64,000 bases of DNA, taken from Tsuneonella sp. CC-YZS046. Its GTDB lineage: Bacteria > Pseudomonadota > Alphaproteobacteria > Sphingomonadales > Sphingomonadaceae. This document shows positions 15,640-23,297 of this stretch, piece by piece (positions within the stretch are counted from its first letter, which is position 1; each line of letters begins with the position of its first letter). A program made the position numbers and the translations under genes. The notes below the pieces were generated by a model. It ran no database searches and was not told the origin of the DNA. It saw only the letters and a list, made by a program, of their open reading frames with translations. Location: positions 248,001 to 312,000 of the forward strand of contig NZ_CP141590.1 in NCBI RefSeq assembly GCF_035581365.1. The letters are read 5' to 3'.

Positions 15640-17286
15640 TCACGACGCTCCGTTCTGAGACTGATTCAGCATCTGCCGCAAGGCGATGACCGCGCGGTCG
15701 GGCCGTTCCTCGACCAGCCTTTGCGCGGCCCCGACCTGCCGGTTCAGCAGGGATCGGTCGATGGGATCAGGCCCGCCGGAAGGGGCGATAGCGTCGCTGT
15801 CGGCAGGCGCCGCGAATGCCGGCAGCGTTTCATTCGGGCGCTGGCTGTTGCGGCTCAGCATCCGCAGCAAGGGGCGCACGCCCAGCAGCAGCACGAGCAG
15901 GACGCCGAGCAGCGCGACGCCGTTGCGGACAAGGGTCGCGAACCAGGCGGTTTCATAGAATTGCGGCTGTTCGATCTCGGTGGTCTCGAAGCTGCGCACC
16001 ATCACGGCGACCTGATCGCCGCGCGTGGCGTCCGCGCCGACCGCCGCGCTGACCAGCGCCTTGATCTTGTCCACGTCGGATGCCTTGCTTTTCTTCATGG
16101 CTTCCGCGCTGAGCGCGACCGCCACCGACAATTGCTTGATGCGGCCCGGGGCGCTGTTGAGCACCGAAACCTCGCGGCCCAACTCGTAGGTGCGCGAGGC
16201 CCGCGTCTCTCCGGCCATCGGCTGGTTTGCGGTCGGCGCGGCTTGCTGCGCGGGCGAAGAACCCTGCGGCGCGCCTTCCTCGGCCTGGGCGGGCGGGGGC
16301 GGCGTGTTGGAAAGGATGCCGGGCACGCCCACGGCCGCTCCGGAACCGTTCGCGGACTGGGACAATTCTTCCGTTTCCTGCCTTACCGCGCCGTCCTTTT
16401 CATAGGATTCCCGGGCGGATGTCTTTTCGTCCATGTCCAGTTCGACCTGGACCTCGGTGGAGAAATTGCCCGAGCCGAGCACCGGGGTAAGCAGTTGATT
16501 GACCTGCGTCCGCAGCTTGCCTTCCATGCGCGACTGTAGGTCCAGCGCGTCGGTCTTCTCGCTTTCCTTCTCGGAGAGGAGCCGGCCGTGCTGGTCGACG
16601 ATGCGAATGTCGTCGATCGAAAGCCCGGATACCGAACTCGCGACGAGATTGGCGATGGCGGTTACCTGGCTGCCGCTGAGCTGGCGCCCCTTGGCGAGGC
16701 GGAGCATGACGGATGCGGATGGCGGATTGCTTTCGCGCACGAAGACCGATTGCTCCGGCTCGGCGAGATGGACCCTGACGGCTTCGACGCCGTCGATCTC
16801 CATGATCGTCAGCGTCAGTTCGCGTTCGCGGGCGACGCGCAGCCGTTCCCCTTCCATAGTCCGGCTCGCGCCGAGCGGAAGGGAGTCCAGCAAGGCCGCG
16901 CCGCTTTCCGGCGTCGCCAGCGCGCCGTCGGAGGCGACCAGCATCCGGGCGCGATACAGATCGTCCTCATTGACGGTGAGCGATCCGGTCGCATTGTCGA
17001 TCTTGTAGGAGATCGACGCCTTGTCGAGCGAAGCGACCACGCTGGCGCGCTCGGAATCATCGAGCTGATTATAGAGGACCCGCTGCGGCGCGGGCGACAG
17101 GACGGCATAGGTAAGGGCGAGAACGCCAAGCCCGGCAACCCCGGCGAACCACGGCAATGCGCGCCTGACCGCCGGCTGTTCCCCAAATCCGCGGATGCGG
17201 GTCAATGCACTTCCGCCCCCCGGATCGGTGAGCATGGCCAGCGGCGAGGCCGCGTTACCTTGTGTGGCGGGAACGATGTCGCTCAT
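15640..17286 (-). CDS. fliF: FliF, flagellar MS-ring protein
   Basis: A 548-residue protein with two membrane helices, one at about 42-63 (WFAGVAGLGVLALTYAVLS) and one at about 440-460 (VALLGVLLVLLLGVRPLL), enclosing a large periplasmic region. The ring-building domains show family motifs: YKIDNATGSLTVNEDDLYRARM, then EGERLRVARERELTLTIMEIDGVEAVRVHLAEPE. The linker around 310-365 is rich in Ala, Pro and Gly. The C-terminal tail, which binds FliG, is present (LNRQVGAAQRLVEERPDRAVIALRQML). It starts three bases after the fliE stop. Confidence 0.95.
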   Translation of the reverse strand: MSDIVPATQGNAASPLAMLTDPGGGSALTRIRGFGEQPAVRRALPWFAGVAGLGVLALTYAVLSPAPQRVLYNQLDDSERASVVASLDKASISYKIDNATGSLTVNEDDLYRARMLVASDGALATPESGAALLDSLPLGASRTMEGERLRVARERELTLTIMEIDGVEAVRVHLAEPEQSVFVRESNPPSASVMLRLAKGRQLSGSQVTAIANLVASSVSGLSIDDIRIVDQHGRLLSEKESEKTDALDLQSRMEGKLRTQVNQLLTPVLGSGNFSTEVQVELDMDEKTSARESYEKDGAVRQETEELSQSANGSGAAVGVPGILSNTPPPPAQAEEGAPQGSSPAQQAAPTANQPMAGETRASRTYELGREVSVLNSAPGRIKQLSVAVALSAEAMKKSKASDVDKIKALVSAAVGADATRGDQVAVMVRSFETTEIEQPQFYETAWFATLVRNGVALLGVLLVLLLGVRPLLRMLSRNSQRPNETLPAFAAPADSDAIAPSGGPDPIDRSLLNRQVGAAQRLVEERPDRAVIALRQMLNQSQNGAS

Positions 17287-17289
17287 CTA

Positions 17290-17655
17290 TCATACCCCCA
17301 TCCGCATGATGTCCTGATAGGCGGACAACAGCTTGTTCCGGACCTGAAGCGTGGCCTCGAAGGCCAGGCCGGCTTCCTGCCGGGCCATCATGACCTTGGC
17401 GATGTCGGTGACTTCGCCCTTTTCATAACCTGTCGACAAGGCTTCGGCGGTGGCCTGGGTCTGGTTGACCTTGTCGAGCGCGGTGCGGAGATTGTCCGAA
17501 AATCCGCCGGCAGGCCCTTGTGCGGCGCTGCTTGCGGCTTGCGCATCGGGCGCCCGAAGCTGCTGCAGCAATTGCGAGCGGTCGATGATCTGCTGGCGCA
17601 GCGCGATGATGTCGTGGACGCCCGCGGCGCCCGCGCCGGAATTGATCGGGTTCAT
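17290..17655 (-). CDS. fliE: FliE, MS-ring to rod junction protein
   Basis: A 121-residue protein. FliE joins the MS ring to the rod and is exported early. The conserved C-terminal helices are clear: FSDNLRTALDKVNQTQATAEALSTGYEKGEVTDIAKVMMARQEAGLAFEATLQVRNKLLSAYQDIMRMGV, of which the last part is the usual family ending. There is no signal peptide. The ATG overlaps the stop of the upstream activator gene by four bases, so activator and basal-body genes share a transcript. Confidence 0.93.
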   Translation of the reverse strand: MNPINSGAGAAGVHDIIALRQQIIDRSQLLQQLRAPDAQAASSAAQGPAGGFSDNLRTALDKVNQTQATAEALSTGYEKGEVTDIAKVMMARQEAGLAFEATLQVRNKLLSAYQDIMRMGV

Positions 17656-18902
17656 GCCCGGCCTCCATTGACCGCGAGGCCGGCTTCACGGAACGAAGCC
17701 AGGCGATAGCGCAGCGTCCGCTCGGAAATGCCAAGCTCTTTCGCCGCCGCCGCGCGGCGTCCGCCGCAGGCTTCCAGCGTGGCCATGATGGCCCGTGCTT
17801 CCGAAAGCTGGACGATATTGGACAGCTTGGCGGTGGATGGCTGGGGCTGTTCGATTTCCATGCGCGAGACGCTGCGCGCGGCATGATCGAATGCGATATG
17901 ATCGGGATCGATCCGTTCCTTGCCCTGGGCCAGCAGCAGCGCGCGGCGCATGATATTCTCCAGCTCGCGGACATTGCCCGGCCAGGAGTGCAGCTTGAGC
18001 ATGGCGAGCGCCGCGTCGCTGATCCAGGGGATCGGCCGGCCCGCCGGAGTGTGGCGGAGCAGGAGCGAGAAGGCGAGCGCGCCGATATCCTGCGGCCGCT
18101 CGTTGAGCGCGCGCAGGGCCAGCGGGAAAACATTGAGGCGATAGTAAAGGTCGGCGCGGAAGCGGCCCTGCTCGACTTCGTCGGGCAGATCGCGGTTGGC
18201 GCAGGCGATGATCCGCACGTCCACCTTGACCGGGCGGGTCGAGCCGATCGGCACCACTTCGCCTTCCTGCAGGGCGCGCAGCAGCTTGGCCTGAAGCGTC
18301 AGCGGCATTTCGGCGATTTCGTCGAGCAGCAGGGTTCCGCCGTCGGCGGCCCGGAAAAAGCCTTCGCTGGCCGCGTTGGCGCCGGTGAACGATCCCTTTT
18401 CATGGCCGAACAGCATGGCTTCGAGCATCGTCTCCGGCATCGCGGCGCAATTGATCGCGATGAACGGGCCTTTGCGGCGCGCGCTGGATTCATGGATGAA
18501 GCGCGACAGCACTTCCTTGCCGGTGCCGGTCGGGCCGGTGATGAGAACCGGGATGTCGCTGTCGGCGAGACGTTCCGCGAGCGCGAGGATCGAAAGGCTC
18601 TCCGGATCGACCGCGATGGGCATGCCCGGACGGGTCGCCGCGGCGACCGCGGCGGAAAGGGTCGCTTCGCCCATGGCGTCGGTATAGGTCAGCCGAAGCC
18701 GGGCGGTTCCCTCGATCCGCTCGAGCGCCGGGCTTCTGCCGGTGCGCAGGGCCATGTCCCGGCAGTTCGGAACCGGCTCTTCGGCCTCGTCGCAGATCCG
18801 GACGTCCTGCCCGGTCACCCCGGTTGAAAGAATCGCGGTCAGCCTGTGCGCCAGGTTCCAGTGCTGCTGCATCGCTTCAGGCGTGAATTGCGCCGCTTTC
18901 AT
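17652..18902 (-). CDS. Sigma-54-dependent transcriptional activator (FleQ/FlbD-like), head of the flagellar operon
   Basis: A 416-residue AAA+ activator. The first 95 residues are not a canonical receiver and carry no recognised sensor. The ATPase domain spans about 96-320: Walker A GPTGTGKE at 123-130, the sigma-54 contact loop reads GSFTGA at 170-175 (usually GAFTGA), and Walker B is GGTLLLDEI. A Fis-type helix-turn-helix closes the protein (AAAKELGISERTLRYRL). It probably drives early or middle flagellar genes with RpoN. It is the first gene of the run and overlaps fliE, so it would be co-expressed with its presumed targets. I could not find a convincing -24/-12 site upstream. The change of Ala to Ser in the contact loop is unusual. 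Confidence 0.9.
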   Translation of the reverse strand: MKAAQFTPEAMQQHWNLAHRLTAILSTGVTGQDVRICDEAEEPVPNCRDMALRTGRSPALERIEGTARLRLTYTDAMGEATLSAAVAAATRPGMPIAVDPESLSILALAERLADSDIPVLITGPTGTGKEVLSRFIHESSARRKGPFIAINCAAMPETMLEAMLFGHEKGSFTGANAASEGFFRAADGGTLLLDEIAEMPLTLQAKLLRALQEGEVVPIGSTRPVKVDVRIIACANRDLPDEVEQGRFRADLYYRLNVFPLALRALNERPQDIGALAFSLLLRHTPAGRPIPWISDAALAMLKLHSWPGNVRELENIMRRALLLAQGKERIDPDHIAFDHAARSVSRMEIEQPQPSTAKLSNIVQLSEARAIMATLEACGGRRAAAAKELGISERTLRYRLASFREAGLAVNGGRA

Positions 18903-18978
18903 CTTTGCCTCCCGAATTAACTATAATCGGTAAGCCCATTTGCGCGCCGCATGGAAAACAGGGAGGTAACACTCGGCC

Positions 18979-18992
18979 CCGTAAAACTACGG
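18979..18992. other. Inverted repeat between the activator gene and fliC
   Basis: CCGTA, 4 bases, TACGG: a perfect five-base inverted repeat 77 bases before the activator ATG and 147 bases before the flagellin ATG. It lies in the 236-base divergent spacer and could be an operator for either direction. A short repeat like this can occur by chance. Confidence 0.3.
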
Positions 18993-19041
18993 TGTGGTGA
19001 CGCAAATCCGCGGGTTTGAAAGCGGCCCTGCGTTTTTTCCC

Positions 19042-19068
19042 TAAAAAAATTCGCGATGCAGCCGCTCT
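19042..19068 (+). promoter_or_regulatory. Candidate sigma-28 promoter for flagellin
   Basis: TAAA, exactly 15 bases, then GCCGCTCT. The -35, the spacer and the GCCG core of the -10 match the sigma-28 consensus; the last four -10 bases do not. It ends 70 bases before the fliC ATG, leaving a normal leader. Flagellin genes are classic FliA targets and fliA is present in this locus. Confidence 0.65.
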
Positions 19069-19138
19069 TCCCCATGGCAGCCGCAAAGGCACGGGGCCCG
19101 GCGGAGCCACTCTATCGAAGACTACGGGAGTCACGCAA

Positions 19139-19999
19139 ATGTCGGTTATCAACACCAATATCAGTGCCCTGCGGGCGAGCAATGCCTCGACCTCGGCAGA
19201 AAAGCTGATGGGCAACGCCATGGAGCGCCTGTCCAGCGGCAAGCGCATCAACAGCGCCAAGGACGACGCCGCCGGTCTTGCCATCGCCACCACCATGACC
19301 TCGCAGGTGCGCGGCATGAACCAGGCGATCCGCAACGCCAATGACGGCATCTCGCTCGCTCAGACCGCTGAAGGCGCGCTGGGCGAAGTCACCAACATGC
19401 TGCAGCGTATCCGCGAACTGGCGACCCAGGCCGCCAGCGCCACCTATTCGGCTACCGACCAGGCCAACCTGCAGGTCGAAGTTTCCGAACTGACCACGCA
19501 ACTCGTCAGTGTGCTCGACAACACCAAGTTCAACGGCGTGGCTCTGTTCCACACCGGCGCGGCCGCTCCGGCTGCTGGTGACAATTTCGCGATCCAGGTC
19601 GGCGCGAACGAAGGTGATACCATCACCATCAACAAGGCGCATATCGACAAGACCAACCTGAACAATACGGCTGCGACCGGGTTCAAGGTCGATGGCGCTG
19701 ATGCTGCCACGGGCCGCACCAATGCCGGCGACACGATCACCAATGTCGACACCGCATTGACCAGCGTTACCTCGGCTCGCGCTCAGCTCGGCGCCGCGCA
19801 GAGCCGTCTGGAATCCGCCGTCAACAACCTGACCAACAACGTCACCAATCTTTCGGAAGCGCGTTCGCGCATCGAAGATACCGATTATTCGGCGGAAACG
19901 ACGAAGCTGGCCAAGGCCCAGATCCTGGCTCAGGCTTCCACGGCGATGCTGGCCCAGGCCAACCAGAGCCAGCAGAACGTGCTTTCGCTGCTGCGTTAA
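19139..19999 (+). CDS. fliC: Flagellin (filament subunit)
   Basis: A 286-residue flagellin. The N-terminal D0/D1 region is typical ([60 protein letters not shown]), as is the C-terminal helix ([45 protein letters not shown]). The surface-exposed centre is short, giving a compact filament subunit. The ATG at 19139 follows GGGAG by eight bases; the frame is open further upstream but no flagellin homology lies there. It is transcribed away from the activator and followed by a strong terminator. Confidence 0.97.
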   Translation: MSVINTNISALRASNASTSAEKLMGNAMERLSSGKRINSAKDDAAGLAIATTMTSQVRGMNQAIRNANDGISLAQTAEGALGEVTNMLQRIRELATQAASATYSATDQANLQVEVSELTTQLVSVLDNTKFNGVALFHTGAAAPAAGDNFAIQVGANEGDTITINKAHIDKTNLNNTAATGFKVDGADAATGRTNAGDTITNVDTALTSVTSARAQLGAAQSRLESAVNNLTNNVTNLSEARSRIEDTDYSAETTKLAKAQILAQASTAMLAQANQSQQNVLSLLR

Positions 20000-20023
20000 T
20001 CGCATCCCTCGCAGCAAAGCCTG

Positions 20024-20054
20024 CCCGGCGGCCTTCCCGGCCGCCGGGTTTTTT
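20024..20054 (+). terminator. Rho-independent terminator after fliC
   Basis: A perfect 10-base-pair stem (CCCGGCGGCC paired with GGCCGCCGGG, 5-base loop) followed by six T. It begins 24 bases after the flagellin stop. Confidence 0.92.
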
Positions 20055-20171
20055 GCGGGCGGCAAGCCCCCGGTTCGCTCCCGTTTTTACGAGATTCGTT
20101 AATCCAGCTGGTCCGGGCGCAGACGCGTGAGAAACGCGATTGACTCCACGGCGCGGCAATTTTATCTGCTC

Positions 20172-20191
20172 AGGCAATTAATGCCTAGGCA
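20172..20191 (+). promoter_or_regulatory. Overlapping palindromes, probable MarR operator
   Basis: Three half sites in alternating orientation (AGGCA, TGCCT, AGGCA) form two overlapping palindromes: AGGCA-N5-TGCCT and the perfect decamer TGCCTAGGCA. They end six bases before the start codon of the marR-type gene, where a bound dimer would block transcription or translation start. Autoregulation is common in this family. The palindromes are seen; the binding is inferred. Confidence 0.65.
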
Positions 20192-20197
20192 GGTAAT

Positions 20198-20680
20198 ATG
20201 CCCGAGTCTTTCTATCAGCCGGACAACTTCCGCCCGCAGAATTCGATCGGCTATCTGATCCGCCGTATCCACAAGCTCGGCCTGTCGAGAGTGGAGGCGG
20301 ATTTCGCCGATCTGGAGATCACCTTCACCCAGTGGGCGGTGCTGGCGCTGCTGCATTCCGGCATCGCGGACACCTGCGGGGGGCTGGCCCGCAACCTGGG
20401 GCATAATTCCGGGGCGATGACCCGCGTGCTGGATCAGCTCGAGGAGCGGGCGCTGCTGCGGCGCGCCCAGGACCCCGAGGACCGGCGCGTCACCAAGCTG
20501 CGCGTGACCGACGAGGGCAGGGCCATGATCGCGGCGCTCGGCCCGCGCGTGATGGGGATATGGAACGAATATCTCGAAGGCTTCGATCGCCAGGAAGTGC
20601 TGGTGCTGATCGACTTGCTGACCCGCCTGCTCGGACGGCTGGAGCATCTGGAAGGCAATTGCGGGGGGCAGCGCCCGTGA
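20198..20680 (+). CDS. MarR-family transcriptional regulator of the efflux operon
   Basis: A 160-residue winged-helix protein. The DNA-binding part is clear: LARNLGHNSGAMTRVLDQLEERALLRRAQDPEDRRVTKLRVTDEGRAM, including the DxRxxxxxLT-like wing of MarR proteins. Such proteins are usually dimeric repressors released by small phenolic or toxic compounds. The gene is first in a four-gene operon; its stop overlaps the next gene's GTG (GTGA). The palindromic site just before it suggests it represses its own operon. The ligand cannot be told from sequence. Confidence 0.9.
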   Translation: MPESFYQPDNFRPQNSIGYLIRRIHKLGLSRVEADFADLEITFTQWAVLALLHSGIADTCGGLARNLGHNSGAMTRVLDQLEERALLRRAQDPEDRRVTKLRVTDEGRAMIAALGPRVMGIWNEYLEGFDRQEVLVLIDLLTRLLGRLEHLEGNCGGQRP

Positions 20681-22119
20681 AGCTCCGGTTCGCCATGGTT
20701 CCGGCGCTGGCCGCCCTCGCGCTTGCGGGTTGCGCCACCCCTCGGGCGCAGCCTGAAGTGTCACCCATATCCGAACCCGCGCTCGGGCTTGCCGCCCAGC
20801 CCGCGCCGGATGTGAATGCCGCGTGGTGGGCCGATCTGGGCGATCCGCAGCTCGACCGGATCATGCAGGACGCCCTGGCGGGCAGCCCGAGGCTCGATGC
20901 CGCGCTGGCCCGCTTGCGGGAAGCCCGGTCCCTGGTGGCGGCGCAACAGTCCGCTCGCTTGCCGCAGATCGGCATCGACGCCGACGAGCAGCGCACGCGC
21001 TTCAGCGAGAAATACATCATCCCGCCGCCCTATGGCGGTTCGACCCGCTGGACCGGGCAGGCCGCGGCCAATCTCGGCTGGAACCTCGATTTCTGGGGCA
21101 GGCAGGCCGATGCCGTCGCCCAGGCGAAGGCCGGCGCCGAGGCATCGGCGCTGGATTATGCGGCGGCCCGGCTGGCGCTGACCGGCGCGGTCGCCCAGAC
21201 CTATGTGGAACTTGCCCGGACCGAACGCCTGGTCGCCATCGCGCAGGCCAATATCGGCCAGCGGGATAAGGCGCTCCAGCTGGTTCGGGCGCGGGTGCGC
21301 AGCCAGTTGGCCAGCGAACTCGATGTGCGGGCGGCGGAAACCTTGCAGGCGCAGGCGCGGCAGGCTCTGGTCGAGGCGCAGGGGCAGCGCGAATTGCTGG
21401 TCCATGCCCTTGCCCTGCTGGCCGGGCAGGGGGCCGATTACTACGCCGCCATCCACCCGGCGGCGATCCGCTTCGATACCGCCCTTGCCCTGCCGTCCGT
21501 CCTGCCCGCCGATCTGCTTTCCCGCCGCCCGGACATCATGGCCGCGCTGGCTCGGATCGACGCGGCGCAGGCGGGCAGGGAAGTGGCGCGCAAGGCGTTC
21601 TATCCCGACATCAATCTCAAGGCGCTGGTCGGCACGCAGGCGATCGGGCTGGGCAACCTCTTCACGTCCGGCGCGGTGACCTACGGGGCGGGCGCGGCCA
21701 TCCATCTCCCCATCTTCGAAGGCGGCAAGCTGCACGCCGGGCATGAAGGGGCGACCGCGCGGCTCGACCAAGCCGTCGCGGATTACAATGAGACGGTGCT
21801 CGGCGCGGTTCGCGAGGCGGCCGATGCGCTGGCGCTGGTCGAATATTCCCGCGCCGAACTGAACGAGCAGCGGCAGGCGCTGCATGGTCTTGCCGAAGTG
21901 ACCCGGCTCAATCGCGTGCGGGTCGCTTCCGGCCTGGATTCGCGGCTGGACCTGGTCGGGCCGGATATCCGCTTGCTCGAGGCGCAGCAGAACGAAGCCA
22001 ATCTGCAAGCGCAGACCCTTGTTTCCGCAATTCGGCTGACGGTGGCGATCGGCGGCGGGTTCGACCGCAACGATCCGCTCGCATCCGCGCCGCAACCCTC
22101 ATCGAGGCCCAATCCATGA
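20677..22119 (+). CDS. NodT-type outer membrane efflux lipoprotein (TolC-like)
   Basis: A 480-residue outer membrane channel. The start has a lipoprotein signal with lipobox LALAGC, so it is probably acylated at that Cys. Two repeated efflux domains follow, each with long helices (for example DAALARLREARSLVAAQQSARLPQIG and the RRPDIMAALARIDAAQAGREVARKAFYPDINL motif typical of the NodT family). It should form the exit duct for the MFS pump encoded downstream. The GTG at 20677 overlaps the marR stop and has a G-rich ribosome site; an internal ATG at 20695 is a weaker alternative because it shortens the signal. Confidence 0.93.
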   Translation: MKLRFAMVPALAALALAGCATPRAQPEVSPISEPALGLAAQPAPDVNAAWWADLGDPQLDRIMQDALAGSPRLDAALARLREARSLVAAQQSARLPQIGIDADEQRTRFSEKYIIPPPYGGSTRWTGQAAANLGWNLDFWGRQADAVAQAKAGAEASALDYAAARLALTGAVAQTYVELARTERLVAIAQANIGQRDKALQLVRARVRSQLASELDVRAAETLQAQARQALVEAQGQRELLVHALALLAGQGADYYAAIHPAAIRFDTALALPSVLPADLLSRRPDIMAALARIDAAQAGREVARKAFYPDINLKALVGTQAIGLGNLFTSGAVTYGAGAAIHLPIFEGGKLHAGHEGATARLDQAVADYNETVLGAVREAADALALVEYSRAELNEQRQALHGLAEVTRLNRVRVASGLDSRLDLVGPDIRLLEAQQNEANLQAQTLVSAIRLTVAIGGGFDRNDPLASAPQPSSRPNP

Positions 22120-23297
22120 CAGAGGCATCTGCAAACAACCCGCCCGCGGAAACGGTCCAGGCCGCCAATGCATCCGCGCGGCGCCGGTGGCTGATTATCC
22201 TGGCCGTCGCGGTCGCGGCCTGTGCGTTGGTCTACGGCCTCTATCTCGTGCTCAAGGCGCCGAGCGAGGAAACCGACGATGCCTATGTGGCGGGGGATAC
22301 GGTGGCGATCACCGCGCAGGACCCGGGCACCGTCATCGGCATTTACGCGGATGACACGCAGACCGTGAAGGCCGGGCAGCCGCTGGTCGATCTCGACCCG
22401 GCCACGGCGGATGTGGAACTCGCGGCGGCGGAAGCCCAGCTTGCCCGCGCGGTGCGCACCGTGCGCGGCAATTTCCTGCAGGTCGACGGCGCTTCGGCGG
22501 CCGTGAACAGCGCCCGCGCCGAACTCGGCAAGGCGCAGGCCGATCTCACGCGCCGCCGCCAGGCCGCCGCGGCCGGGGCCGTGTCCGGCGAGGAAGTGGC
22601 CCATGCCGCCGATATGGTGAAGACCGCGCAGGCCGCGCTCGCCCTCGCGCAAAGCCAGTATTCGCAGGCCAGCGCGCAGGTGCGCGGCACCGGCCTGGAA
22701 AACCATCCCGCGGTGCTTGCCGCGATAGCCGACTATCGCCGCGCCGCCATCCGCCGCAGCCATATGCATATCGTCGCGCCGGTGAGCGGGCTGGTCGCGC
22801 AGCGCAGGGTGCAGATCGGCCAGCAGATCGCCGCCGGTTCGCCGCTGATGGCGGTGGTGCCGCTGCGCGATGTCTGGATCGACGCGAATTTCCGCGAGAC
22901 GCAGCTGAAGGACCTGCGGATCGGGCAGCCTGTCACCATCGAGGCCGATATCTATGGCGGCGACGTGAAATTCCATGGGCAGGTCGCCGGCCTTTCCGCC
23001 GGCAGCGGCAATGCCTTCGCCCTGCTGCCGCCCCAGAACGCGAGCGGGAACTGGATCAAGATCGTCCAGCGCCTGCCGGTCCGCATCAAGCTCGATCCCA
23101 GGGAGCTGGACAAGCATCCGCTGCGGATCGGCCTGTCGGTGCAGGCCGAGGTGGATACGAGCGATCGGTCCGGGCCACTGCTCGGCCAGCCGGCCAGCCC
23201 CCTGTTCAGGCAGGAAAGCGGCAATCCGGGCGATACGGCGGCGGTGAATGCGCGGATCGCCCAGATCATCGCCGCCAATCGGGGCGGCGGCCGGTGA
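22116..23297 (+). CDS. EmrA/HlyD-type membrane fusion protein
   Basis: A 393-residue periplasmic adaptor with one N-terminal membrane helix (about 27-45) and then a biotinyl-lipoyl-like domain split around a helical hairpin (ETDDAYVAGDTVAITAQDPGTVIGIYADDTQTVKAGQPLVDLD is the family signature). The C-terminal part has the matching half-motif (VSGLVAQRRVQIGQQIAAGSPLMAVVPL). It joins the EmrB-type pump to the outer membrane channel. Overlaps by four bases with the genes on both sides show tight coupling. Confidence 0.93.
   Translation: MTEASANNPPAETVQAANASARRRWLIILAVAVAACALVYGLYLVLKAPSEETDDAYVAGDTVAITAQDPGTVIGIYADDTQTVKAGQPLVDLDPATADVELAAAEAQLARAVRTVRGNFLQVDGASAAVNSARAELGKAQADLTRRRQAAAAGAVSGEEVAHAADMVKTAQAALALAQSQYSQASAQVRGTGLENHPAVLAAIADYRRAAIRRSHMHIVAPVSGLVAQRRVQIGQQIAAGSPLMAVVPLRDVWIDANFRETQLKDLRIGQPVTIEADIYGGDVKFHGQVAGLSAGSGNAFALLPPQNASGNWIKIVQRLPVRIKLDPRELDKHPLRIGLSVQAEVDTSDRSGPLLGQPASPLFRQESGNPGDTAAVNARIAQIIAANRGGGR

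Noticed and set aside
18903-19138. A sigma-54 (-24/-12) promoter before the activator or fliC
   Set aside because: The best GG-N10-GC-like stretches are mismatched or wrongly spaced (11 or 9 bases); none is convincing.
19016-19138. Longer flagellin starting at 19016
   Set aside because: The extra 41 codons have no flagellin homology and cover the candidate promoter; the ATG at 19139 has a good ribosome site.
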